From Dehalococcoidia bacterium (GTDB lineage Bacteria > Chloroflexota > Dehalococcoidia > JAUSJJ01): 6,444 bases of DNA. Every line of letters begins with the position of its first letter. Position 1 is the first letter of the stretch. A model generated the notes under the pieces. That model did not search any database. It saw only the letters and a list, made by a program, of their open reading frames with translations, and was not told the DNA's origin. Made by a program: the position numbers and the translations under genes. Below are positions 1 through 5,644 of the stretch, piece by piece. The stretch covers positions 1-6,444 of the forward strand of contig JAUSJJ010000182.1 in assembly GCA_030647705.1 (NCBI GenBank). Direction: 5' to 3'.

Positions 1-300
1 GCAACTGGAAAATGGATAGTCAACATCAAAGGCGCTAGTCCCGCATTGAAGGCGCAGCTAACGGCTTCTGACACGCCGTGGCCAACTGCGCCATCGTGGT
101 CACCAGTGGCACCAAGCGGGTTTGTTCCGCTCAGGACCGCAACGCCGACCGGTCAACCTTCACCCACCCCAAGGCCGACGCCCTATCCCACTGCCACCGC
201 CAGGCCAGCGAGACAGCAAATAGCTGACTTCAAGGTAGATAACCTCAACACGGGCATGTACATTGTTGACGACAAGACAGGCAAGGTGACAGGCCCGTAG
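1..300 (+). CDS. C-terminal fragment of an unrecognised protein with a Pro/Thr-rich linker (5' end outside window)
   Basis: The frame is open from the first base and ends at TAG 298-300, giving 99 residues. There is a TTG at 46, but no convincing ribosome site precedes it and the frame continues upstream without a stop, so this is most likely the tail of a longer gene. Three parts are visible: a short segment beginning ATGKWIVNIKGASPALKAQL (residues 1-20); a low-complexity stretch at about residues 25-70 rich in Pro, Thr, Ala and Ser, including PTPRPTPYPTAT; and a short ending with ADFKVDNLNTGMYIVDD, which looks like a small folded strand pair. Linkers of this composition are typical of exported or cell-surface proteins, and are frequent in Chloroflexota. 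No catalytic motif or family was recognised. Export is an inference from the linker, because the N-terminus is not in the window. Confidence 0.6.
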   Translation, partial: ATGKWIVNIKGASPALKAQLTASDTPWPTAPSWSPVAPSGFVPLRTATPTGQPSPTPRPTPYPTATARPARQQIADFKVDNLNTGMYIVDDKTGKVTGP

Positions 301-327
301 GAGCCTGCTGCCAGCCAGCGCAACCGG

Positions 328-489
328 CTATGACCATCTCTGCGTAAACAGCCAGGAATCAAGCGCTCTGAGATAGGCATTCTCGCAAGCGTTTGCGGTC
401 TGTCGTAACCTCTCGTAAGTCTTCCAGTGCATCCCTTTCGGTTTCCAGGGGAACAGCTCGCAGATGTTGCCGGAGCCGCCCAAACGCAT
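328..489 (-). pseudogene. C-terminal remnant of an uncharacterised RLGG...KPKGMHWKTYERL-family protein
   Basis: Reading the minus strand from ATG 489-487 to TAG 330-328 gives 53 residues: RLGG at 2-5, KPKGMHWKTYERL at 16-28, then a charged Ala/Leu-rich helix-like end finishing RALDSWLFTQRWS. The frame also reads HRIR just upstream (plus-strand 490-501). From memory, a widespread uncharacterised bacterial family, whose longer members often begin with an MGGSGSGRWG-like motif and run about 180-200 residues, ends with the pattern (R)RLGG-GG-KPKGMRWRTFER followed by an Ala/Glu-rich helix. This matches the last quarter of such a protein. The frame closes with a stop (TGA, plus-strand TCA) shortly upstream, inside the fabZ leader, and the N-terminal three quarters are absent, so I call it a truncated remnant. 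The function of the family is unknown. The family assignment is recalled, not searched. Confidence 0.5.
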
Positions 490-529
490 TCGGATTCGAT
501 GCGGATTGAGATTTGTCGCGCTAGTCAGT

Positions 530-536
530 AAGGAGG
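530..536 (+). promoter_or_regulatory. Ribosome binding site fixing the fabZ-like start
   Basis: AAGGAGG is a full anti-Shine-Dalgarno match, 8 nt before ATG 545. It selects this start over the in-frame ATG at 464, which has no such site and would add 27 residues not seen in the family. Confidence 0.85.
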
Positions 537-544
537 CTCATAAT

Positions 545-991
545 ATGCTTGAAAACAAAGAAATCCAGGCAATAATCGGCGTTCGGTTCCCCTTTCTATT
601 TGTGGACAAGGTACTGGAACTGGCGCCAGGAACAAGGGCTGTGGCGATCAAAAACTTCACCGCCAACGAGTGGTTCTTCCAGGGGCATCTGCCAGGCCAT
701 CCCCTGGTTCCCGGTGTGCTCATCATAGAAACACTGGCTCAATCGGCGCTGTTGACTCTGTTCAGCGTTCCGGAGAACAAGGGAAAAGGCGCGGCCTTCT
801 CTGGAGTGGACAAGTTTCAATTTCGCAGACCGGTTCTACCTGGGGATACGCTGAGAATGGAAGTTCAGTTTGTCCGGAGTCAAGGGGTTTTCCAAACGTT
901 TTCAGCCACAGCAAGCGTGGAAGGAAAGGTAGCAGCCTCCGGCCAGTTGACCATGGCCGTTACCGAGAAAGGCGTTCCGATTACCCCGTAA
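545..991 (+). CDS. fabZ: FabZ-like (3R)-hydroxyacyl-[ACP] dehydratase, hotdog fold
   Basis: This 148-residue protein has the length of FabZ and aligns along its whole length with my recollection of E. coli FabZ. It has FPFLFVDKVLEL (15-26), NEWFFQGHLPGHPLVPGVL (41-59) with the catalytic His48, IIETLAQSA (60-68) with the catalytic Glu62, and FRRPVLPGDTL in the second half. FabZ dehydrates 3-hydroxyacyl-ACP to trans-2-enoyl-ACP in the cytoplasm during type II fatty-acid synthesis. One difference is that the usual LPHRYPFL near the N-terminus reads IGVRFPFL, with Val13 in place of the His. That residue is not the catalytic one. No other fatty-acid synthesis gene lies nearby. The next gene, 75 bases downstream, is a CoA-transferase, so a role on a CoA-bound or pathway-specific hydroxyacyl substrate is possible but unproven. 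The start is set by AAGGAGG at 530-536. Confidence 0.88.
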   Translation: MLENKEIQAIIGVRFPFLFVDKVLELAPGTRAVAIKNFTANEWFFQGHLPGHPLVPGVLIIETLAQSALLTLFSVPENKGKGAAFSGVDKFQFRRPVLPGDTLRMEVQFVRSQGVFQTFSATASVEGKVAASGQLTMAVTEKGVPITP

Positions 992-1066
992 TGGGGACGC
1001 CTTTCAATATGCGGACTACGAGGTTAATGGCGGCTCCGACATTGAGATTTAGACAGGGGGGAAGCT

Positions 1067-2275
1067 ATGTCAGGTTGCCTGCAGGGGGTTAAGGTCGTCG
1101 AACTGGGGCACTGGGTGGTTGCACCCGCCGCTTGCGCAATTCTGGCCGACTGGGGTGCAGACGTCATCAAGATAGAAGAACCTGGGGTGGGGGACCCCCA
1201 ACGCGGCGTCAAAAGTATCGAGTCGACTCCAATGCGAAACGGCATCCATTACTTCTTTGAAGCCATTAACCGCAACAAGAGGGGAATCGCTGTTGATTTG
1301 AGACAGAAACGCGGACGAGACATCGTAACGGCGTTGATAAAGAGGTCGGACGTTTTTGTTTCCAACTTGCGATTGCAGGTGCTCTCCAAATACGGCCTTG
1401 ACTACACAAGCCTGAGCAAGCTGAACTCGCGACTTGTCCATGCCGTCGTCACAGGATACGGGACTGTCGGACCAGACAAGGACAAACCAGGCTATGACTA
1501 TTCGGCCTTCTGGGCGAGGTCAGGGGCTATGCACAAGGTGAGCGAATCTGGCAGGCCGCCTCGGCCGCAGCGTCCGGGGTTTGGTGATGAAACTACCTCC
1601 CTGTGCCTTGCCGCCGGCATCTCAGCGGCCCTCTTCGACCGTGAAAGAAGTGGTGTAGGACAGGAGCTTACTCTATCTCTTTACCACACAGCGCTGTGGG
1701 CTTTACTGTGCGACGTTCAAGTCGCTTTGTCAACAGGAAAAGAAATCCCCCAATCCAACCAGGCAGATGCTAAGAACCCGATCTGGAACACTTACAGAAC
1801 CCAAGACGGGCGCTGGCTCCAACTCGTTATGCCTCAGTCCGATCGCTTTTGGGCCAGGTTCTGTGGGGCTATTGGACAGCCATGTCTGGCACGCGACCCC
1901 AGATTCGAATCCCACGAGAAGCGAGAGCAAAACAACAAGGCGCTGATAGCCATTATCGACGAAGCAATGGCAGCAAGAACTCTAGCTGAATGGGAGAGGA
2001 TTCTCGAAGCGTACGATATGGTGAGCTCAAGGGTTCAAACCGTTAGCGAAGTTGCTACCGACCCCCAAGCTATCGAGAATGGGTTCTTTGCGGAATTGGA
2101 TCACCCTGTCGTTGGTCGCGTCAAGCTGGTGGCAAGCCCGGTGAAGTTCGGCAGGACCGCAGCGTCCGTGAGATCCCCCGCGCCTGAGGTGGGTCAGCAT
2201 ACCGAGGAGGTTCTACTGGAACTTGGCTACAGTTGGGAGAATATCGCTACACTTAGGAGCGAGGGAGTCATATGA
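1067..2275 (+). CDS. Class III (CaiB/BaiF/formyl-CoA transferase family) acyl-CoA transferase
   Basis: This 402-residue cytoplasmic enzyme moves CoA between carboxylic acids. The N-terminal Rossmann-like part shows the family signature: LQGVKVVELGHWVVAP (5-20), LADWGADVIKIEEPGVGDPQRG (about 26-47) and NRNKRGIAVDLR (68-79). FGDET at 172-176 places Asp174 at the position of the catalytic aspartate that forms the acyl-aspartyl anhydride in formyl-CoA transferase, followed by GISAALFDRERSGVGQEL. The small domain is marked by IWNTYRTQDGRWLQLV (239-254) and by LARDPRF (274-280). The C-terminus has the usual PAPEVGQHTEEVLLELGYS. Length is normal and the gene looks intact. ATG 1067 follows a purine-rich AGGGGGGAAG at 1055-1064. 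It lies 75 bases after the FabZ-like gene, probably in the same transcript, and upstream of a reductase/dehydratase operon. Members of this family (HadA, FldA) charge the substrates of related dehydratases, but the substrate here cannot be deduced. Confidence 0.9.
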   Translation: MSGCLQGVKVVELGHWVVAPAACAILADWGADVIKIEEPGVGDPQRGVKSIESTPMRNGIHYFFEAINRNKRGIAVDLRQKRGRDIVTALIKRSDVFVSNLRLQVLSKYGLDYTSLSKLNSRLVHAVVTGYGTVGPDKDKPGYDYSAFWARSGAMHKVSESGRPPRPQRPGFGDETTSLCLAAGISAALFDRERSGVGQELTLSLYHTALWALLCDVQVALSTGKEIPQSNQADAKNPIWNTYRTQDGRWLQLVMPQSDRFWARFCGAIGQPCLARDPRFESHEKREQNNKALIAIIDEAMAARTLAEWERILEAYDMVSSRVQTVSEVATDPQAIENGFFAELDHPVVGRVKLVASPVKFGRTAASVRSPAPEVGQHTEEVLLELGYSWENIATLRSEGVI

Positions 2276-2344
2276 GCCACTTCAAAGGACCCGCCTGATC
2301 GTATCGTCCGTAGTTTGAGGGGGAAAAGCGGTGTGGTCGCCATC

Positions 2345-2379
2345 GTCTATGGAGTCATCTTGGGAAAGTTTCCATAGAC
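2345..2379. repeat. 9-bp perfect inverted repeat, possible stem-loop after the CoA-transferase gene
   Basis: GTCTATGGA (2345-2353) and TCCATAGAC (2371-2379) are perfect complements around a 17-nt loop. An overlapping alternative is GGAAA-G-TTTCC (2363-2373). The element lies 70 bases after the CoA-transferase stop. It is not followed by a T-run on either strand, so it is a poor intrinsic terminator. A regulator-binding site or an RNA-stabilising 3' hairpin are alternatives. Confidence 0.4.
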
Positions 2380-2604
2380 CTAACGAAGGCCCCAAAAATC
2401 AATATGCGTCCCCACTTTTGAAGAAGTAACGGTATTTGCCCAGTGTCACATTCGAGGCTATTGTTCAGCCCGCGCGCCATCGGATGGCCGTTCAGTCTAT
2501 CGGTCAATCCCGACTATCGTTGCTTGCTGTCTTAGATCAGCATCCTGCCGCCTCGCGTACCGCACTTGTCTACCGCCCCTCAGCAAAGCTCCTGACCAGA
2601 AAAA

Positions 2605-2677
2605 AAGCCGGATGCGGGAATCGTGCGTGTCCAGATCCGTGGTAGCCCGGTAACGCCCACTCCCGTAGCTACCCCAC
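2605..2677 (+). ncRNA. Possible decayed group II intron 3' end (domain V/VI-like)
   Basis: AAGCCGGATGCGGGAAT (2605-2621), continuing to TGTCCAGATC (2628-2637), follows the recalled pattern of bacterial domain V (GAGCCGGATGCGG, tetraloop, CGCACGTCCGGTTC) over 33 nt with about 25 identities by eye. The AGC triad is present at 2606-2608, and several pairs are lost or reduced to wobbles. After a 3-nt linker comes a hairpin, GGTAGC 2641-2646 with GCTACC 2668-2673 and an inner CGG/CCG. It ends CTACCCCAC (2669-2677), comparable to the CTAC...AC ends of many group II introns. No reverse-transcriptase or maturase sequence lies upstream, so at most this is a 3' fragment. No covariance search was run. 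It may be coincidental structure. Confidence 0.3.
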
Positions 2678-2762
2678 GTCTCCCAAGAACCCAACCGGCG
2701 ATCCGGGCGCCGTACCGCGTGTTGTCCTGTAGTCATGCGTCTGCTTCCCGCAATGGCTGCCT

Positions 2763-2792
2763 TTGACCCGGTTCGAGATGCTATGGTAGAAT
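2763..2792 (+). promoter_or_regulatory. Sigma-70-type promoter of the reductase/dehydratase operon (extended -10)
   Basis: TTGACC (2763-2768) matches the -35 consensus in five of six bases. TAGAAT (2787-2792) matches the -10 in five of six, with an 18-nt spacer and a TGG immediately before the -10 that gives an extended -10. Transcription would begin near 2799, leaving a leader of about 79 bases before ATG 2878. The -10 overlaps the in-frame ATG at 2791, which argues that this upstream ATG is not the translation start. Confidence 0.6.
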
Positions 2793-2877
2793 GCAGGATG
2801 AACTTTCGTTCGGTCATAATGTACATGCTGGGCCTCGGTTTGAACGAGGGGATCCCGGGAAGGCTGCGCAGGGCAAG

Positions 2878-3663
2878 ATGATTTCCGCTGGCATAGATGC
2901 CGGGTTCAGAAACGTCAAGGTCGTGCTTGTTAGTGGCAGCGATTTGTTGTGCCATGTTGTGCTTCCTGCCGGGAAAGAGTCCGCCGGCACGGTGGCCGTA
3001 AGAGCGCTGCTAGAGGCCCTGCAACAGGCCGGCCTGCAGACGAAAGACGTCGGGCGGCTGGCCGCTACAGGCGCTGGAAAGGCTTACGTCCCCTTCGCCC
3101 AGGAGCAATTGCCGGAGGCAGTGTGCCTGGCCAGGGGCATAGATATGCTGCAACCCCTGGCCGAGACGGTCCTGGACATGGGCGCGTACAAAGCGCTGGC
3201 CGTCCGATGTCAAAAAGGCATGGCGCTCAGAACTTCCTCGAACGACAAGTGCGCCGGAGGCGCCGGCGCATACCTGGAAATGGTGGCCAAGCTACTGGGC
3301 ATGGAGAGCGAAGCGACGGCCGCTCTGTCAATGGAGTCCAGGAAGCATCTCGAGATCATGAGCACCTGTGCCATTTTCGCCGAGTCCGAGATCATCTCGT
3401 TGATCCACGCGGGCGAAAGGCCTGAAGATATCCTCAAAGGCGTATTCAAGGGAGTCGCGCAACGCGTGTATCCACTCTTGACCGAAATTGGGCTGGACAG
3501 GAACATGGCCATGGTTGGAGGGATAGCCAGGAACGGCGGGGTAGTCAGGGCGATCGAGGAAATGGTCGGCCATCCTGTAGCCGTCCCCAGCAACCCTGAC
3601 ATAGTGGGCGCCCTGGGAGCGGCCCTCATGGCCAAGAAAGATAGAGGAGCGTTGCCGGTTTGA
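2878..3663 (+). CDS. BcrD-type ATPase/activase subunit (BcrA/BcrD/HgdC family), first of two
   Basis: This 261-residue protein belongs to the BcrA/BadF/BcrD/HgdC family, ASKHA-fold ATPases that couple ATP hydrolysis to passing a low-potential electron from a dimer-bridging [4Fe-4S] cluster to a catalytic partner. It begins MISAGIDAG (phosphate-1 region). It has NDKCAGGAG with Cys125 and STCAIFAESE with Cys164, aligning with the two cluster cysteines of HgdC. MVGGIARNGG (212-221) and IVGALGAAL (242-250) complete the nucleotide site. Its motifs differ from the canonical type: DAGFRN in place of DIGS, GAGK (65-68) in place of GYGR, and VLDMGAYK (98-105) in place of DMGGQD. Thauera BcrD, as I recall it, likewise has DIGALH there, so this is the D-type partner. 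ATG 2878 is preferred over 2791 because family homology begins there and the promoter -10 covers 2791. The ribosome site (AGGG 2870-2873) is weak. The 3' end overlaps the next gene by 4 bases. Confidence 0.87.
   Translation: MISAGIDAGFRNVKVVLVSGSDLLCHVVLPAGKESAGTVAVRALLEALQQAGLQTKDVGRLAATGAGKAYVPFAQEQLPEAVCLARGIDMLQPLAETVLDMGAYKALAVRCQKGMALRTSSNDKCAGGAGAYLEMVAKLLGMESEATAALSMESRKHLEIMSTCAIFAESEIISLIHAGERPEDILKGVFKGVAQRVYPLLTEIGLDRNMAMVGGIARNGGVVRAIEEMVGHPVAVPSNPDIVGALGAALMAKKDRGALPV
3643..3649 (+). promoter_or_regulatory. Internal ribosome binding site for the TTG-started second ATPase gene
   Basis: AGAGGAG lies within the last codons of the first ATPase gene, 10 nt before TTG 3660. It supports the unusual TTG start, whose TTGA overlaps the preceding TGA stop (3660-3663), an arrangement typical of translational coupling. 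Confidence 0.65.
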
Positions 3664-4454
3664 TCGCTGCAGGGGTCGACATCGGCTCGATGAGCGCCAA
3701 AGCCGTGATCCTGGACGACGGAGTAATCCGGTCCTGGACCATCATTCCTACCGGCCCCGATAGCGCAGACACGGCCAGGCAGGTAATGGACAGAGCGCTG
3801 GAGCTAGCGGGGCTGCGGCCGGGCGATGTTGGCTGCCTCGTTTCTACCGGCTATGGCCGGGTCAACGTCCCTTTCGCGCGGAGACACGTCACCGAGATCT
3901 CATGCCACGCCCGTGGCGCCTCATGGCTCTTCCCGGAGGCACGCACTGTGCTGGACATGGGAGGGCAGGACTGCAAGGCGATTAAGATTGACGCGAAAGG
4001 CAAAGTCCTCAACTTCGTGATGAATGACAAGTGCGCTGCTGGGACGGGCCGCTATCTGGAGAGGATTGCAGCCGCGTTGGAGTTGCCGCTCGACCGGATC
4101 GGGCCCCTGTCGCTGAAGCCAGTGGAGGGTCCGGCGACTATCAGCAGCTCCTGCGCAGTGTTCGCCGAGGGAGATGTCCTGCGCTTGCTGCGTCAGGGAC
4201 AACATGTCAACGACATCCTTGCCGGAGCGAGCGTGGCCATCACAAAAAGAATCCGGCTCCTGCTGGATAGGGTGGGCGTCGCCGAAGCGCTGGTGATCAG
4301 CGGTGGCATAGCCAAGAACGTCGCCGTCGTTACGCTCGTCGAGCAAAGTTTTGGCCTGAAAGCACGCATAGCGCCAGAGCCGCAGATTGTGGGCGCCCTG
4401 GGGGCTGCCCTGTTTGCCCGCGACACGCTCTTGACGGGCAGCGGACACGCATAA
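3660..4454 (+). CDS. BcrA/HgdC-type ATPase/activase subunit, second of two
   Basis: This 264-residue protein is close to HgdC (about 260 residues) and carries the canonical motifs: GVDIGSMSAKAVI (5-17), STGYGRVNV (62-70), CHARGASWLFPEA (82-94), VLDMGGQDCKAI (97-108), NDKCAAGTGRYLE (122-134) with cluster ligand Cys125, SSSCAVFAEGDV (162-173) with Cys165, ISGGIAKN (213-220) and VGALGAAL (244-251). It should bind ATP and share a [4Fe-4S] cluster across a dimer. In this locus the partner is most simply the D-type subunit just upstream, giving a BcrA/BcrD-like heterodimer that drives electrons into the downstream catalytic pair. Thauera BcrA is much longer, as I recall, so this is a minimal version. 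It starts with TTG, overlapping the upstream stop by 4 bases. Genes this short with GGQD are also annotated as dehydratase activators, and homodimerisation cannot be excluded. Confidence 0.9.
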   Translation: MIAAGVDIGSMSAKAVILDDGVIRSWTIIPTGPDSADTARQVMDRALELAGLRPGDVGCLVSTGYGRVNVPFARRHVTEISCHARGASWLFPEARTVLDMGGQDCKAIKIDAKGKVLNFVMNDKCAAGTGRYLERIAAALELPLDRIGPLSLKPVEGPATISSSCAVFAEGDVLRLLRQGQHVNDILAGASVAITKRIRLLLDRVGVAEALVISGGIAKNVAVVTLVEQSFGLKARIAPEPQIVGALGAALFARDTLLTGSGHA

Positions 4455-4470
4455 AGAAGGAGACCGGGTC

Positions 4471-5613
4471 ATGGAAGACAGGCTTAGGGGACTGATCGAG
4501 GGAAACGCGGAGGCGAACCGCACGAAGTGGGCCCTGGAATGGAAGAAACAGGGCAAGAAGGTGATCGGGACAATCTGTCTCTCAGTGCCCGAGGAGATTA
4601 TCTACGCCGCGGGGATGCTCCCCTGGCGGGTCAGCGGGACCTGGCGAGAAAACACCCCCCTTGCTTCAGCGTACCGGCTGCCGTATACCTGCCCATTTTG
4701 CACGCACGTCCTGGAGTCGCTGCTCACTGGCGAGCTTGGTTTTATGGATGGCGTGGTCTTCACCGACAGGGATTATGATATCGTCCGCCTCTCCGACGTC
4801 TGGACAGAGGTTGGCAAAACGCCATTCTTGCACATAATGCACCTGCCCCAGCGAGACTCGGAGCTTGCCCGCCTCCATCTGGCGAAGGGAATCCGGGCGC
4901 TCATGGGTGCCATCGAGAAGCTGGGAGGGAAACGAATTACAGACGAGTCGCTGAGCCATGCTATAGACGTGTACAACGAGCGGCAGGCGCTGGTGGCGAA
5001 CCTCTTCGAGATGAGAAAGAGGGAGAAGCCGCCACTTTCCGGCGCCGAAGTCCTTGGAATAACTACGGCGGCCGGGGTTATGCCTGCGGACGAATTCAAC
5101 CGTGAGTTGAAGGCTTTGCTGCCATACATCGAGAGACGCAAACCGCTTCTCTGCAACGTCCGTCCCAGGTTGCTCGTATCCAGCGACATGCTGGACAATC
5201 CGGCATACCTGAGAGTCATAGAGGACGCTGGCTGCCTGGTAGCTATGGACGACCTGGATACCGGCAGCCGCCACTTCCAGCAAGCAGTTGATACCGGCCA
5301 TAGCGACCCGGCGTACGCACTGGCCAAGCACTATATCACCGGGCACGGTTCGGCGCGTACCGGACAGTGGGACGAGCAGGCCCAGCAGGTGGTGCAATGG
5401 GTCAAGGACTTCAGTATCGACGGGGTGGTCGACCTGCGTCAGGCCTGGTGCTTCCCGAGGATGTGGCGAGCGCCGTTTTTTCAGCCCAAGCTCGCTGAGG
5501 CAGGGATACCAAACATAAGCATTGAACGGGAATACCATCTGGCCAACGTCGGCCAGCTCAGGACCAGGATAGAGGCTTTCCTGGAGATGTTGGGCAACAC
5601 TGCGGGGGACTGA
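4471..5613 (+). CDS. BcrC/HgdB-family catalytic subunit (benzoyl-CoA reductase / 2-hydroxyacyl-CoA dehydratase)
   Basis: This 380-residue protein has the length usual for BcrC, HgdB, HadC and FldC. The N-terminal family signature reads VIGTICLSVPEEIIYAAGMLPWRVSG (31-56), with Cys36 at the first conserved cysteine. YTCPFC (72-77) offers Cys74 or Cys77 as the second, and DLRQAWCFPRMW (321-332) gives Cys327 as the third. In structurally known relatives three cysteines per subunit bind a [4Fe-4S] cluster. SIEREYH (350-356) and the final Leu-rich helix QLRTRIEAFLEML are also typical. With its partner it would take electrons from the ATPases and either reduce an aromatic acyl-CoA or radically dehydrate a 2-hydroxyacyl-CoA. 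The gene follows the second ATPase by 16 bases, with AAGGAGA (4457-4463) 7 nt before ATG. The family is clear, but reductase versus dehydratase cannot be decided from motifs I can read. Confidence 0.88.
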   Translation: MEDRLRGLIEGNAEANRTKWALEWKKQGKKVIGTICLSVPEEIIYAAGMLPWRVSGTWRENTPLASAYRLPYTCPFCTHVLESLLTGELGFMDGVVFTDRDYDIVRLSDVWTEVGKTPFLHIMHLPQRDSELARLHLAKGIRALMGAIEKLGGKRITDESLSHAIDVYNERQALVANLFEMRKREKPPLSGAEVLGITTAAGVMPADEFNRELKALLPYIERRKPLLCNVRPRLLVSSDMLDNPAYLRVIEDAGCLVAMDDLDTGSRHFQQAVDTGHSDPAYALAKHYITGHGSARTGQWDEQAQQVVQWVKDFSIDGVVDLRQAWCFPRMWRAPFFQPKLAEAGIPNISIEREYHLANVGQLRTRIEAFLEMLGNTAGD

Positions 5614-5644
5614 CTCAGGCAGGATGTTACGAGGGAGGCAAACG

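Larger units (their letters stand above)
301..544. other. Intergenic region before the fabZ-like gene
   Basis: No intact gene is visible here. A weak hairpin (CAGGC 290-294 with GCCTG 303-307, 8-nt loop) straddles the stop of the left-edge gene and could help end its transcript, but it has no T-run. Most of the region (328 to about 501) is explained by the minus-strand protein remnant described separately. The rest is the leader of the fabZ-like gene with its ribosome site. I found no convincing -35/-10 pair for that gene, so its promoter is unassigned. Confidence 0.5.
2276..2877. other. 602-base non-coding region between the CoA-transferase and the reductase operon
   Basis: No open frame here resembles a protein family. 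In order the region holds: a 9-bp inverted repeat (2345-2379); a GCGTCCCCA motif (2406-2414) complementary to a motif just after the FabZ-like gene; a short palindrome GCCATCGGATGGC (2476-2488); a domain V/VI-like RNA-forming sequence (2605-2677); the operon promoter (2763-2792); and a leader of about 79 bases with a small hairpin (CCTCG 2833-2837 / CGAGG 2845-2849, 7-nt loop). The mixed content suggests an insertion scar between two gene blocks that may once have been contiguous. That is an inference. Confidence 0.55.

Noticed and set aside
290..307. Terminator after the left-edge gene
   Set aside because: The stem is only 5 bp and has no T-run, so it is too weak to list as a terminator.
506..534. 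TTGAGA with TAAGGA as a promoter for fabZ
   Set aside because: The -10 match is poor and overlaps the ribosome site, which leaves no room for a transcript start before the gene.
464..544. N-terminal extension of the FabZ-like protein from ATG 464
   Set aside because: It has no ribosome site at 464, its residues are unlike FabZ, and it overlaps the minus-strand remnant. AAGGAGG at 530-536 points clearly to ATG 545.
670..1092. 140-codon plus-strand frame overlapping fabZ
   Set aside because: It is an out-of-frame reading of the FabZ-like gene with Ser/Gly/Arg-rich, motif-free translation.
2436..2645. 69-codon plus-strand open frame
   Set aside because: It has a TTG start with no ribosome site and low-information composition. 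The end coincides with the domain V-like RNA segment, so a real protein is unlikely.
2791..2877. Upstream in-frame ATG for the first ATPase
   Set aside because: It overlaps the promoter -10 element, lacks a ribosome site, and adds 29 residues with no family match. Homology begins at 2878.
2497..2955. 152-codon minus-strand open frame across the non-coding region
   Set aside because: It runs through the promoter, leader and first codons of the ATPase gene and has no recognisable domain. I see it as chance coding on the complement of the D5/D6-like sequence.
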